Counted from the first letter of the stretch, positions 40,345 to 50,005 are shown. The stretch: DNA of 64,000 bases from Aliiroseovarius sediminis (GCF_022678485.1 NZ_JALBYP010000035.1:186001-250000); one strand, 5' to 3'. The notes: generated by a model from the letters alone, not told the origin. A program made the numbers and translations.

Positions 40345-42081
40345 TCAGCGTTCGGTGAGTTTCAACTCGATTCGTCGGTTTTGCGCGCGGGCTTCGGGCG
40401 TGTCGGCGGTGGTCACAGGACGATATTCGCCAAAGCCTGTCGCCGCCAGACGGTCGGGCGGGAAGCCCAGATCGTTGATCATGTATTCCACTACCGACAA
40501 AGCGCGCGCTTGGCTCAACTCCCAGTTGTTGCGGAATCGTCCGGTGCCGGACAGGGGCACATCGTCGGTATGGCCATCGACACGAATGATCCAATCCACC
40601 TCGTCCGGAATCTCGTCGGCCACATCTGACAGAAGCGCCGCGACATTGGCAACCTGCGCGCGCCCCTGAGGTTGCAGGGTCGCATCGGCGCTGGTGAACA
40701 GCACCTCGGACGAGAACACAAAACGGTCGCCCACGATCTGCACACCTTCGCGATCACCAAGCACCTGTTTCAGCTTTCCGAAGAACTCGGACCGATAGGC
40801 GGCAAGCTCTTTCGCTTCGGCCTCCAGTCGTTTGCGTTCAGCCTCCTCTAACGCAGCGCGCTTACGTTCCTCTGCCGCCGCCCGGGCCAACGCCGCGTTC
40901 AATTCCGCGCCCAGTTTCTGAATTTGCACCTGCGCCGCCAGATCGCGCGCCTGTCCATCATCCAGAATTGCCTGCAGGCTTCCCAACTGCGTGCGCAGCG
41001 CCGCGACCTGTTCATTCAACAGCGCGATCTTGCGTTGGCTTTCCGCGCTTGCCGCCTGCTCTTCGGCCAGGGCCGCATTTGCCTCGGCCAACAGACGCGC
41101 GCGTTCTTCGGCCTTGGTCAGCGTTTCATCGGCCATGTTCTCGGCTTTCAGGCGCGCGGCCAACGCGGCCATCAACTCCTCCTCCAGATCAGCATTTTCG
41201 GCAACCTGACTGCGCTGTTCATCAAGCTGCGTCAAAGCCGAGGCCAGACGTTCTTCCAGATCAACCCCTGCCGCCCGTGCCGCCGCCAACAAGGTCAACG
41301 TGTCTTCAGCGCGCTTGCGTTCTGCCTCCAGCGCCAAGGTCATGGCGGTCAATTCGTCATCCGCGGTCCTGAGCCGCTCGCGCAGCGCCGCTGCGGCGGC
41401 CGCCTCCGCAACGCGGGCGGCTTCTTCTTCGTCCAACGCCGCAGCGCGCTCGTCGGCCTTGGTTTCCAGATCGGCGACCAACGCCTCAAGCGCCTCGCGC
41501 CGGGCGGCGGCCAACCGGGCCGCCTCGGCGTTCGCGTCCACCTCGCCCCGTGCTTTGGCCAGCGCCAAGGTCAGCGCCTCTTGCTCGGATATCATCCGCT
41601 CTTGCGCCGTCTCAAGTTCCTTGACCGTGGCTGACAGGGCGGATCCCTCGGCCAACGCCTGATCGCGTTCGGCCAGAAGGGTCGCAACCTGCGCTTCGAA
41701 ACTGGTGATCTTCGCAGCCTGCTGGGCCAAGTCATCCGCCTGCGCTTCGGTCTGCGCTCTAAGTTGCGCGATCAGCGCCGTCTGCGCGTCAGATGCCGCG
41801 CGCGCCTCGGCCAATGTTGCATTCAACGTGCCCAATTCATCCTGCAACGCGGCGCTGCGCGATCGTTCCAAACCCAGCGCATCGGCCAATCCCGCGACTT
41901 GGCTGGACAACTCGTCCAGTTTGTCTGCCTGTCCCGAAATGGTCTCACGCAAGATGAACTGGACAATCATGAAGATCGTCAGGACGAACATCAGAACCAG
42001 CAAAAGCGCGGTCATTGCGTCAACGAAGCCCGGCCAGATCGAGCCGCTCATCCGTTGCACCGATCGACGGGTCAATGCCAT
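40345..42081 (-). CDS. MotB/OmpA-like protein with long coiled coil
   Basis: 578 residues. One membrane segment (about 22-45) is preceded by D21 in WPGFVDAMTALLLVL, the position of the proton-binding aspartate of MotB. Residues about 50-430 are an alanine- and glutamate-rich coiled coil. The end (about 440-575) is an OmpA/MotB peptidoglycan-binding domain with VDGHTDDVPLSG and NWELSQARALSVVEYMI. It looks like the anchoring half of an ion-driven motor. It follows its MotA-like partner by 3 bases. Flagellar MotB is much shorter, so this is probably a different machine. Confidence 0.82.
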   Translation of the reverse strand: MALTRRSVQRMSGSIWPGFVDAMTALLLVLMFVLTIFMIVQFILRETISGQADKLDELSSQVAGLADALGLERSRSAALQDELGTLNATLAEARAASDAQTALIAQLRAQTEAQADDLAQQAAKITSFEAQVATLLAERDQALAEGSALSATVKELETAQERMISEQEALTLALAKARGEVDANAEAARLAAARREALEALVADLETKADERAAALDEEEAARVAEAAAAAALRERLRTADDELTAMTLALEAERKRAEDTLTLLAAARAAGVDLEERLASALTQLDEQRSQVAENADLEEELMAALAARLKAENMADETLTKAEERARLLAEANAALAEEQAASAESQRKIALLNEQVAALRTQLGSLQAILDDGQARDLAAQVQIQKLGAELNAALARAAAEERKRAALEEAERKRLEAEAKELAAYRSEFFGKLKQVLGDREGVQIVGDRFVFSSEVLFTSADATLQPQGRAQVANVAALLSDVADEIPDEVDWIIRVDGHTDDVPLSGTGRFRNNWELSQARALSVVEYMINDLGFPPDRLAATGFGEYRPVTTADTPEARAQNRRIELKLTER

Positions 42082-42084
42082 GCG

Positions 42085-43284
42085 TCAGCCCTCGTCCTGG
42101 CCCGAGGCGACGCGGATCGAATGAATCAGCGTCGCCATATCGCCACGCAGATCCGCAAGGCTTTCCTGTCGTCCCGCCTGCATTTCTTCCAGAATGCGCA
42201 ACAACTGCACGTCGATCGACCGCAAACGCATACGGCTTTCCGCATCGGGTTCTTGCTCGGCCTCGTCGCGTTGCACTTGCAAGGTTGCGATCAGCCGTTC
42301 TTGCCCCTCGGCCAGCCGTGTCAGCGCCTCGCCCACCCCCGCATCGCGCCCCAGATGGGTCGAGACAGCGTCCAGCTTTTCGGCAAGCTGGCCAAGCCGA
42401 TCATCCAGCATCGCGCGCTGCACGTCGGTATGAGTGAACAGCGATTGCATGGCTTCGATCTGTTCCGCCAACACGCCCAGATAGACGCTGACCCCGGCTT
42501 CGTCCGTGTCCCCATCACCCGAAGCAAAGCTAATCCGGGTGAACGACGACAGCCATTCCTCTAGCTCGCGATAGAATCGGTTTTGGCCATGGCCTGCGAA
42601 CAGTTCCAGCAGCCCCACCACCAGCGACCCCGCCAGCCCCAGAAGCGACGACGAAAACGCCGTGCCCATGCCGCCCAATTGCGCCTCAAGCCCTGTCATC
42701 AAGCGGTTGAATACCGTGACCCCGCCTTCGCCTTCGCCGGGGGCAAGTGACCGTATCGTTTCGACCACGGCAGGAACCGTTGTCGCCAACCCATAAAACG
42801 TGCCCAGAAGGCCCAAGAAAATCAGGAGGTTGACGATGTATCGCGTAATATCCCGCGCCTCGTCGATACGGGTGGCGACACTGTCCAGAATAGACCGCGA
42901 TGACGAGGAACCAATCTGTAACTGCGCCTTACGGTTCGATCGCAAAAGTGCGGCCAACGGCGCCAAAAGGCGCGGTGAGCGCGCTGGGTCATGCCCGTCG
43001 CGATCCCGCACATAAGATTCGATCCAGCCCACGGACGAAAAAACCTGCCAGACCTGCCAGAAACAGGCTAGCAGCCCGATCACGAACACAAACAAGATGA
43101 ACGCGTTTAAATATAGGTTGGCCTGAAACACCGGCATGACCCGCGGCAGGGCGATGAACACACCAAACCCGACCAGCCCAAGCACCACCAACATCAGAAA
43201 GATCTGGCGGATGGGATGTGTGAAAGACGGCTCGACCCCGTGTTTTTTGGGCGCAGTCAGCGTCCCGCGATCCGGATGATCCAT
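42085..43284 (-). CDS. MotA/TolQ/ExbB-like proton channel protein
   Basis: 399 residues. Four membrane segments are seen at about 28-48, 57-80, 148-170 and 207-232; the third contains LLIFLGLLGTFYGLATTVP and the fourth GMGTAFSSSLLGLAGSLVVG, the MotA/TolQ/ExbB signature regions. About 165 C-terminal residues form a predicted cytoplasmic coiled coil (SVYLGVLAEQIEAMQSLF...LLRILEEMQAG). It is probably the stator channel that works with the MotB-like protein encoded next. No TonB, TolA or flagellar gene is adjacent, so the load is unknown. Confidence 0.82.
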   Translation of the reverse strand: MDHPDRGTLTAPKKHGVEPSFTHPIRQIFLMLVVLGLVGFGVFIALPRVMPVFQANLYLNAFILFVFVIGLLACFWQVWQVFSSVGWIESYVRDRDGHDPARSPRLLAPLAALLRSNRKAQLQIGSSSSRSILDSVATRIDEARDITRYIVNLLIFLGLLGTFYGLATTVPAVVETIRSLAPGEGEGGVTVFNRLMTGLEAQLGGMGTAFSSSLLGLAGSLVVGLLELFAGHGQNRFYRELEEWLSSFTRISFASGDGDTDEAGVSVYLGVLAEQIEAMQSLFTHTDVQRAMLDDRLGQLAEKLDAVSTHLGRDAGVGEALTRLAEGQERLIATLQVQRDEAEQEPDAESRMRLRSIDVQLLRILEEMQAGRQESLADLRGDMATLIHSIRVASGQDEG

Positions 43285-43362
43285 GCGGGCAATTCCTTGT
43301 CGCCATTGTTGTTGCGCTCAGGATAGGGGCAACGGAAGCAGGTGCCAAGTGCTGTCTGACCG

Positions 43363-43902
43363 CTATTGTCCCGTCAGCGCGCGCACCTGTTGCGACAGCC
43401 AGCTAAGGTCTTTATCCTCGATGCCTAATTCGGTCAAATGGGTTGCCGTATTGAACAGATACTCGGTGTTCGGCCCACGCCCGCCGACCGCGCGCGCGAT
43501 GATTTGCGCCTGCTCATCAAGATCGATCTGGCAATATTGCACGTGCACCGGGTCGATCACGTATGTCACCGCCTCGACCGCACGGCCATCGCGAAGCGAC
43601 ACAGTCAACCGTTTTTCGAGATAGGCCGATGATACGAGCTCGCGTTCGCGCAGATCAGCAAGCGTCTTGTCATAGCTTTTGGGACACGCGCGAAACGCCA
43701 GACCCTGACAATGCGCGCCGTTCATCTTGTCCAGCGCCAGCACAAGGCCGGGGGTGTCTTCTGTGCCGCGATGATGGATGGACCTCATGCAAAAGCTACG
43801 GTGATAGTCGGGCAAGCTCGCCACAACCGCCTCGGTGTGATCGAAACCGGGGTTCCACATCAACGAACCATATCCAAAGACCCAAAGATCCTGCGTGCTC
43901 AT
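43363..43902 (-). CDS. ChaC-type gamma-glutamylcyclotransferase
   Basis: 179 residues. The substrate loop VFGYGSLMWNPGF and the family motifs RSIHHRGTEDTPGLVLALD and LAFRACP match ChaC, which degrades glutathione to 5-oxoproline and Cys-Gly. The likely catalytic glutamate lies in the LREREL segment around residue 90. It is read in the same direction as the ExbB-like gene 78 bases downstream, but a shared function is not evident. Confidence 0.9.
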   Translation of the reverse strand: MSTQDLWVFGYGSLMWNPGFDHTEAVVASLPDYHRSFCMRSIHHRGTEDTPGLVLALDKMNGAHCQGLAFRACPKSYDKTLADLRERELVSSAYLEKRLTVSLRDGRAVEAVTYVIDPVHVQYCQIDLDEQAQIIARAVGGRGPNTEYLFNTATHLTELGIEDKDLSWLSQQVRALTGQ

Positions 43903-43973
43903 TTCACTCGCTCTTCATCATTTGTCGCGTTAGATACCCCAATAACAACGCAGGCGGGCAAGAGGAAAGAGTG

Positions 43974-44975
43974 ATGCGTAAATTGATCGTGATTGCCCTT
44001 CTTCTGGCGGGACTGTGGGGCGGATATTGGTTCATTGGCGCGAAAGCGACCGAACGGGCGTTTGCCGGCTGGATTGCCGCGCGGCAAGCCGACGGCTGGG
44101 TCGCCGAGGTCGATGACCTGACGACACAGGGCTTCCCCAACCGGTTCGATACGATCTTCACGGGGCTGGAATTGGCTGACCCGGACACCGGCCTGTCATG
44201 GATCGCGCCTGAATTTCAGATTCTCGCACTGTCATACAAGCCTCATCACGTGATCGCGGCTTGGCCAGGCACGCAAATCATCGCAACCCCACTGCAACGG
44301 ATCGAGGTGTCAGGCCGCGATCTGAAAGGTTCGATACTGGTCGCACCAACGCCCGCGCTGACCTTGCAGCGCAGCTCCATCGTGCTTGAAGGCGTCAATC
44401 TATCCTCCTCGGCTGGCTGGACCTCGGGGTTGGAGCGTGGACAATTCGCAACCCGGCAGCTCGATAGCGGCCAAAACCGTCACGAAGTGCACTTCGAAGC
44501 CGTCAATCTGACCCCTGCCTTGTCCTTCGTACAATCCAAGGACGAAGATGACTTGCTGCCACCGGTGTTCGAAGGGGTCACCCTGAAGGCAAATGTGGAT
44601 TTCACCGCCCCTTGGAACCGTGCCGCGATTGAAGAGGCGCGCCCTCAAATCACCCATATCGACCTGACCGAGTTCAAAGCGAAATGGGGCGAACTGGAAT
44701 TGTGGCTGGCCGGTGCCGTGGACGTAGATGATCAAGGCATCCCCACGGGGAACATCACCGTCAAAGCCCGAAATTGGCACCAGATGATCGAGGTCGCTCG
44801 CGCGTCCGGCGCGCTTGCCCCCAGCCTTGTGTCCACCGTCACAGGCGCGTTGCAGTTCGTGGCAGGGCTTTCGGGGGACGAAGAAACCTTGGATGTCCCC
44901 CTGCGTCTGTCAGGCGGAACGATGTTTCTTGGCCCCATCCCCATTGGTACAGCGCCCGTCATTGTCATCCGCTAA
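43974..44975 (+). CDS. DUF2125 family protein
   Basis: 333 residues from MRKLIVIALLLAGLWGGYWF, an N-terminal membrane anchor or signal sequence, with AGAGGAAAGAG just upstream. The following WIAARQADGWVAEVDDLTTQGFPNRFDT and SWIAPEFQI are typical of DUF2125, a family of alphaproteobacterial envelope proteins of unknown function. The frame is open back to 43563 only because it shadows chaC. Confidence 0.87.
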   Translation: MRKLIVIALLLAGLWGGYWFIGAKATERAFAGWIAARQADGWVAEVDDLTTQGFPNRFDTIFTGLELADPDTGLSWIAPEFQILALSYKPHHVIAAWPGTQIIATPLQRIEVSGRDLKGSILVAPTPALTLQRSSIVLEGVNLSSSAGWTSGLERGQFATRQLDSGQNRHEVHFEAVNLTPALSFVQSKDEDDLLPPVFEGVTLKANVDFTAPWNRAAIEEARPQITHIDLTEFKAKWGELELWLAGAVDVDDQGIPTGNITVKARNWHQMIEVARASGALAPSLVSTVTGALQFVAGLSGDEETLDVPLRLSGGTMFLGPIPIGTAPVIVIR

Positions 44976-45010
44976 CGCCGCGCCTCTGGCTTGCACCCGT
45001 TTCTTCTGGC

Positions 45011-45059
45011 CTTAAATATCCCGGGGGGAATGCGCGAAGCGCAGGGGGGCAGCGCCCCG
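45011..45059. repeat. GC-rich palindromic intergenic element
   Basis: AAATATCCCGGGGGGAATGC leads into GCGC-GAA-GCGC and then GGGGGC-AGC-GCCCC. It lies between the convergent DUF2125 and extensin-like genes. The layout resembles short palindromic elements often seen between roseobacter genes and may also act as a terminator. Only one copy is seen in the window. Confidence 0.45.
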
Positions 45060-45060
45060 A

Positions 45061-45873
45061 TCAACGGCAGTACGCCCCACTACGATAACGGGCTGTGTCC
45101 AGATGCAGATGATCCTTGTGATATCTGTCGGCATTGGGCCCAAGCACCGTGCCAAACGGCCCGCATGCCGCCTTGTGCATTTTTTTAAGCACCTTGCCCT
45201 GCACCGGATCACGCCAGCCTTTCAAAACCGAGATATCGGCCCCACTTTTCAACCGAATGGCTGCGATATCAATTGCGCGTCCCCGACCATGTTCGCTGAT
45301 CTTCGCACCCGCCTTGCCGTTGCGGGTGCGGCACGCGTAATGGGCGACCACACGCAACGACGAGGGGCCTCCGCCAAGACGCCCTACTGCCGGAACAACG
45401 CCCTGGCGCACCCATGTATTCAGCGCCTTCGCCGTGGTGCAGTCCATCAACGCGGGTTGGCTGAGTTTGACACCTGACACCTCGGTAACGCGCACCGGAT
45501 CGGACACGCCGCAGCCGCGTATCCGGCCCACAATTGCGGAGATGTTCTGGCCCTTGATTTCGTTCACCCCGCAGATCCGGCCTCGACGTCCCGAGGACGC
45601 GGGTGTCGGCGTTGCTGCGGCGATCTTTTGCGTAAACCCGCGGGGGCGATCTTTGGGGCGAAGTGACTGACGCACAGCAAGAGCGGTTGGCAGGATTTTC
45701 ACAACTGATGTCGGAACGGTTTCTGGCACTGCCCTTTGTACCATCGGGCGCGGTTCAGGTCGAAACGACGTATCCGGCGGCGCAGCAACAGCCGCAAGGC
45801 CCAGTCCACTTCCCAGCAGACAGCCAATCAGGCCCTTGACGAAACCACCACTCTTGTCAAAAACCCTTGCCAT
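45061..45873 (-). CDS. Extensin-like C-terminal domain protein
   Basis: 270 residues from MARVFDKSGGFVKGLIGCLLGSGLGLAAVAAPP, a likely signal peptide, with AAGGGG upstream; a start at 45918 would overlap tyrC. The conserved C-terminal half (about 105-270) has CGVSDPVRVTEVSGVKL, YACRTRNGKAGAKISEHGRGRAIDI and DRYHKDHLHLD. The His/Asp pattern recalls M15/DUF882-type peptidoglycan peptidases, though the activity is unproven. It follows tyrC by 41 bases. Confidence 0.85.
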   Translation of the reverse strand: MARVFDKSGGFVKGLIGCLLGSGLGLAAVAAPPDTSFRPEPRPMVQRAVPETVPTSVVKILPTALAVRQSLRPKDRPRGFTQKIAAATPTPASSGRRGRICGVNEIKGQNISAIVGRIRGCGVSDPVRVTEVSGVKLSQPALMDCTTAKALNTWVRQGVVPAVGRLGGGPSSLRVVAHYACRTRNGKAGAKISEHGRGRAIDIAAIRLKSGADISVLKGWRDPVQGKVLKKMHKAACGPFGTVLGPNADRYHKDHLHLDTARYRSGAYCR

Positions 45874-45914
45874 TGCGGCCCCTTCTCTTTTGCACCTGCC
45901 CTGCGGCGGATCAA

Positions 45915-46832
45915 TCAATCGTGCTTGCCGGACCGCCCGAAATCCGGCGCGTCCGTATCCTGCCCAGCTTCGATAATACCACGGCGGATCGCGCGGGTTC
46001 GAGTAAAATAATCATGAAGCACCTCGCCATCCCCGGTTCGGATGGCGCGTTGCAGGGCGAAAAGCTCTTCGGTGAAGCGGCCAAGAATCTCTAGCGTTGC
46101 ATCCTTATTGGCTAGGAAAACATCACGCCACATGGTCGGGTCGGATGCCGCAATTCGCGTGAAATCGCGAAACCCAGCTGCGGAATACTTGATGACCTCA
46201 CTGTCGGTCACACGCGACAAATCATCCGCGACCCCCACCATCGTATAGGCGATCAGGTGCGGCGTGTGGCTGGTCACGGACAAAACCAAGTCGTGATGGT
46301 CTGCATCCATGATGTCCACATTTGCCCCCAACCCCTGCCAAAACGCGGAAAGCCGGTCGGTGGCAGCGTGCGCAGCGCCATTGGGGACAAGTATGCACCA
46401 GCGATTGTCAAAAAGCTCGGCAAAACCGGCACGGGGGCCGCTGTGTTCGGTGCCTGCAAGCGGGTGTCCGGGAATGAAATGCGTGTGGTCGGGAAGATGC
46501 GGAGCGACCGCGTCGATCACCGCCCGTTTGACCGACCCGACATCGGTGACAGTCGCGTCGCGCTGAAGGCAAGGCCCGATTTCGGCGCCGACGGCTTCCA
46601 TTGCGCCGACGGGCACGGCAAGAACGACAAGGTCAGCACCTTGAACTGCCTCGGCAGCCGTATCGACGACGCGATCACAGAAGCCGATTTCACGCGCGGT
46701 GTCTCGGGTGGCAGCCGACCGGGCGGTGCCGACAATCTCACCCGCCAGCCCTGCACGACGCATCGCATGTGCCATGGAAGACGCGATCAGCCCAAGCCCA
46801 ATCAGCGCAACGCGATTATAAATCACGCTCAT
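45915..46832 (-). CDS. tyrC: Prephenate/arogenate dehydrogenase
   Basis: 305 residues. The NAD(P)-binding loop ALIGLGLIASSMAHAM is at the N-terminus. The prephenate dehydrogenase features FIPGHPLAGTEHSGP, SHTPHLIAYTMVG and SAAGFRDFTRIAASDPTMWRDVF are intact. It oxidises prephenate or arogenate in tyrosine synthesis. Its start overlaps the hisC stop (TAATG), so the two are coupled. No ACT domain is present. Confidence 0.94.
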   Translation of the reverse strand: MSVIYNRVALIGLGLIASSMAHAMRRAGLAGEIVGTARSAATRDTAREIGFCDRVVDTAAEAVQGADLVVLAVPVGAMEAVGAEIGPCLQRDATVTDVGSVKRAVIDAVAPHLPDHTHFIPGHPLAGTEHSGPRAGFAELFDNRWCILVPNGAAHAATDRLSAFWQGLGANVDIMDADHHDLVLSVTSHTPHLIAYTMVGVADDLSRVTDSEVIKYSAAGFRDFTRIAASDPTMWRDVFLANKDATLEILGRFTEELFALQRAIRTGDGEVLHDYFTRTRAIRRGIIEAGQDTDAPDFGRSGKHD

Positions 46833-47968
46833 TACACGTCCCCTTCTTCACGCCGGTCCTCATCCAGCAGCATCAGCTTGGACCCCGGCGCACCGCCTTT
46901 GAAACGCCCGATCATATGCGCCACGCGGCGGCAGGACGCCTCGTCCCCAACCGTGATGCGAAGGCAGTGCGGCAGATCGTATCCCGCAACCATTCGCACG
47001 ATGATCCCCTGTTCCTGCAGGAACGTATCGCACGCGGCGGCTTCGTCGGAATTGGCGAAGCGGGCCAGAATGAAGTTCGCGCACGAAGTGTCGGACGGCA
47101 CGCCAAGCTCGGCCAATGCCTCGGCCAGCCATGCGCGCAACCGGGTATTCTCAGACAGACAGCGCGCCACGTGATCACGGTCACGCAGGGCGGCCTCGGC
47201 CGCAGCCTGCTGTGCCATCGACAGATTGAAGGGGCCACGGACGCGGTTCAACACGTCAATCACCGCGGCCGCGCCATAGCCCCAACCGATCCGAAGCCCA
47301 CCCAGTCCATACATCTTAGAAAACGTGCGGGTCATGAACACATTGTCGTATTTTTCGACCAGCCGCGCGCCTCCGTCAAACCCGCCAACATATTCGGCAT
47401 ATGCCCCATCGAGTACCAGCAACACATGGTCCGGCAAAGCGCGCGCCAGCCGCGCCAGCTCAGCCTGGCTGACCATTGTGCCGGTGGGATTGCCCGGGTT
47501 GGCAATAAACACAAGGCTGGTTTGGTCGGTGACGGCGCCAAGCACTTCATCCACGTCGACCATCCGTTCACGTTCTGGAACGACGACGGGCGTCGCGCCC
47601 GCTGCCAACGCCGAAATCCTGTACATGGAAAATCCGTGCTGGGTATAAATCACCTCGGTCCCCGGACCAGCATAGCACTGACAGAGAAACGTTATGACCT
47701 CATCCGAGCCAACACCGCAGATGATACGATCAGGATCAAGCCCATGCAGATCACCGATCGCGGCGCGCAAGCTTGCGTGATCGGTGTTCGGATACCGATG
47801 TAAGTCATGTGCCGCCCGTTGAAACGCAACAATGGCATCGGGGCTTGGTCCGAACGGGTTTTCATTCGAGCTAAGTTTGATCACATTCGCCACGCCATTG
47901 ACGCTGGACGCACCGCCCACATAGGGCTTGATCTGCATGATCCCGGGTTGTGGTTCGATCTTGGTCAT
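46832..47968 (-). CDS. hisC: Histidinol-phosphate / aromatic aminotransferase HisC
   Basis: 378 residues from [19 protein letters not shown]; a run of G lies 5 bases before the ATG and the extension to 48109 has no homology features. PLP-fold motifs include [24 protein letters not shown] and the Schiff-base lysine in [16 protein letters not shown]. In alphaproteobacteria this enzyme often serves both histidine and tyrosine/phenylalanine synthesis, in keeping with the overlap with tyrC. Confidence 0.94.
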   Translation of the reverse strand: MTKIEPQPGIMQIKPYVGGASSVNGVANVIKLSSNENPFGPSPDAIVAFQRAAHDLHRYPNTDHASLRAAIGDLHGLDPDRIICGVGSDEVITFLCQCYAGPGTEVIYTQHGFSMYRISALAAGATPVVVPERERMVDVDEVLGAVTDQTSLVFIANPGNPTGTMVSQAELARLARALPDHVLLVLDGAYAEYVGGFDGGARLVEKYDNVFMTRTFSKMYGLGGLRIGWGYGAAAVIDVLNRVRGPFNLSMAQQAAAEAALRDRDHVARCLSENTRLRAWLAEALAELGVPSDTSCANFILARFANSDEAAACDTFLQEQGIIVRMVAGYDLPHCLRITVGDEASCRRVAHMIGRFKGGAPGSKLMLLDEDRREEGDV

Positions 47969-48097
47969 AACATAGCCCCCCTCACAGGCTGATTTACAGA
48001 GGTCGCCGCCCCCAAGAAAGAGCGAATGCGTCCCGCGTTGAATTGCATCCGATGTTGCGGCTTCGCTGCACCTGCGCCGCCAGGGGGCGCAAAAAAG

Positions 48098-48127
48098 AAA
48101 CCCGCCCAAGCTGACCTGGGCGGGTTT
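48098..48127 (-). terminator. Rho-independent terminator after rpsD
   Basis: AAACCCGCCCA and TGGGCGGGTTT form an 11-base-pair stem with an 8-base loop. On the minus strand it is followed by CTTTTTT. It lies 29 bases past the rpsD stop. Confidence 0.92.
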
Positions 48128-48156
48128 GCAAAACTCTGCGATGTCGTAAGACGGGC

Positions 48157-48777
48157 TTAGTTCTTCGCGTAGAATTCGACGACCAGGTTCGGTTCCATCA
48201 TCACCGGATACGGCACGTCAGACAGGCTGGGCGTGCGGGTGAAGGTGGCGGTCATTTTCGAATGGTCAACCTCGATATAATCCGGCACATCGCGTTCGGG
48301 CAGCTGCACAGCCTCAAGCACAACGGCCAGCTGCTTCGAGCGGTCGCGGACTTCGATGACGTCGCCTTCCTGCACACGGTAGGAGGGGATGTTCACCTTC
48401 TTGCCGTTCACCTTGACGTGGCCGTGGTTCACAAACTGGCGGGCGGCAAAGACTGTCGGCACGAACTTGGCGCGATAAACGATGGCGTCCAGACGGCGTT
48501 CCAGCAGGCCAATCAGGTTTTCACCGGTGTCGCCTTTGACACGCTCGGCTTCACCATAGACGCGGCGGAATTGTTTCTCGGTCAGGTCGCCATAGTAGCC
48601 TTTCAGCTTCTGTTTGGCGCGCAGCTGCAGGCCGAAATCCGACAGTTTACCCTTGCGGCGCTGGCCATGCTGGCCGGGGCCGTATTCGCGGCGGTTGACG
48701 GGGGATTTGGGGCGACCCCAAATGTTTTCGCCCATGCGGCGGTCAATTTTGTACTTGGCAGCGGTGCGTTTGGTCAC
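48157..48777 (-). CDS. rpsD: 30S ribosomal protein S4
   Basis: 206 residues. It begins [39 protein letters not shown], and the S4 RNA-binding domain [41 protein letters not shown] is complete. It nucleates small-subunit assembly. Here it is a single-gene unit with its own terminator rather than part of the alpha operon, as is common in alphaproteobacteria. Confidence 0.99.
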   Translation of the reverse strand: MTKRTAAKYKIDRRMGENIWGRPKSPVNRREYGPGQHGQRRKGKLSDFGLQLRAKQKLKGYYGDLTEKQFRRVYGEAERVKGDTGENLIGLLERRLDAIVYRAKFVPTVFAARQFVNHGHVKVNGKKVNIPSYRVQEGDVIEVRDRSKQLAVVLEAVQLPERDVPDYIEVDHSKMTATFTRTPSLSDVPYPVMMEPNLVVEFYAKN

Positions 48778-48955
48778 GGCTGTTCTCCTTCAGCAAAGTA
48801 TCGAAGGGCGTTGTCCTTTGGCCGAAGCCCGACAGGCATCCCCTTGCGGGGGCCACCAACACCAATGAAAACCGGCCCCTTACGGGACCGGATTTGCGGC
48901 TTATAGCGCCGTGAGTGATGGTGTCAACGTCTGTCTTGCTTTGCACGCGCCGTTT

Positions 48956-50005
48956 TCAGCGCATCGCAGCGGTCTGCACACTCGAATGCCCGCGCCGCAC
49001 CCGTTTGGCATAAACCAGACGCGCAAAGTTCAGTTGCGGAAACATGCGGAATAGTCGGCTGCGCTGTGCGGGATCAACCATCGCCAAGTCGGCATTGGCC
49101 GGGTGAAAACTTTCGGTCTGCACGCCGTTGGCCCACACAATCTCATGATTTTCCAGAAGCACGTGGTAGTAGACAGCTTCAGGCAGGGTATAGTCGACCA
49201 CGACCCGGCGTTCATCTACCAGATCACGGGCCGAGATCAGAACCTCGTCTTCATTGAACATCTCACGTGCCCGCTTGCCGTTCAGCAAGATTTGATGCCG
49301 CCCCGAAACAATCAGGTCTGAATCCGGCTGCCCCGACCGGACAGCCCCCGCCCGCAGCCGGATTGGCCGTTTGTCCGGCGCTGCAAAAAGCTGCGTACCT
49401 GTGATTCTCTGACACCCAATCCACAACACCTTTTGGGTGCCACTATCACGGGTCAGAATGGTCTCACCTTCGCGCAAATTTTCGACACGGACATCTCCGC
49501 TTTGACCGCGTAGGCGCGTGCCGGGGGTCAAACAGACAACCCCTGCGGGTTGTTCGACCAGCATATTCTTGGCGCTTGGCGTCATGCAGGCGCGCACCAC
49601 CTGAAGGTCTGTATCAGCCGGAGGCACCTCGCCGACAAACATCAAGAGTGTTTGATCCCCGACGCCCTCTATCAAGGTGACGACATAGCCGGCATGACCA
49701 TCCGTTACCTCGAACCCCATGTTCAATGCCTGACCGTCAACCGAATGGGACCCCAGAGGTTGCGTGGGATTGACCGCCGCCCTGACCATTTGGTGCACAC
49801 AAAACGCCATCCGCCGGCGTTCGTCCTGTTCCTCGCTTGCTTTCTCAAGCTCGCGCAACTCGCGCGGTCCGTCGACGCGTAACGGGGACCCCGTCCAGCG
49901 CCAAATCGAACCAACACCAAGGGACTCCACCGATGCCTTCGGCAATCCGTCCACTTCTGTCTGCGACCAAGAGATGACAAACGTGCCTTCAAAGCCCGTT
50001 TCCAT
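48956..50005 (-). CDS. Hint-domain protein
   Basis: 349 residues from METGFEGTFVISWSQTEVDGL. The first 150 residues are a domain I do not recognise. The Hint (hedgehog/intein) domain starts at about C158 in VVCLTPGTRL, with VENLREGETILTRDSG and the conserved His in VSGRHQILLNG. Hint domains can cleave the chain before the leading cysteine. Roseobacter genomes carry many such proteins of unknown function. The frame to 50461 overlaps the divergent dehydrogenase gene and was trimmed. Confidence 0.78.
   Translation of the reverse strand: METGFEGTFVISWSQTEVDGLPKASVESLGVGSIWRWTGSPLRVDGPRELRELEKASEEQDERRRMAFCVHQMVRAAVNPTQPLGSHSVDGQALNMGFEVTDGHAGYVVTLIEGVGDQTLLMFVGEVPPADTDLQVVRACMTPSAKNMLVEQPAGVVCLTPGTRLRGQSGDVRVENLREGETILTRDSGTQKVLWIGCQRITGTQLFAAPDKRPIRLRAGAVRSGQPDSDLIVSGRHQILLNGKRAREMFNEDEVLISARDLVDERRVVVDYTLPEAVYYHVLLENHEIVWANGVQTESFHPANADLAMVDPAQRSRLFRMFPQLNFARLVYAKRVRRGHSSVQTAAMR

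Noticed and set aside
40345-43902. Zorya-type anti-phage system
   Set aside because: The motor-like pair recalls ZorA/ZorB in outline, but no ZorC, ZorD or ZorE-like gene is next to it and the long coil is on the OmpA-domain subunit. Only the resemblance is reported.
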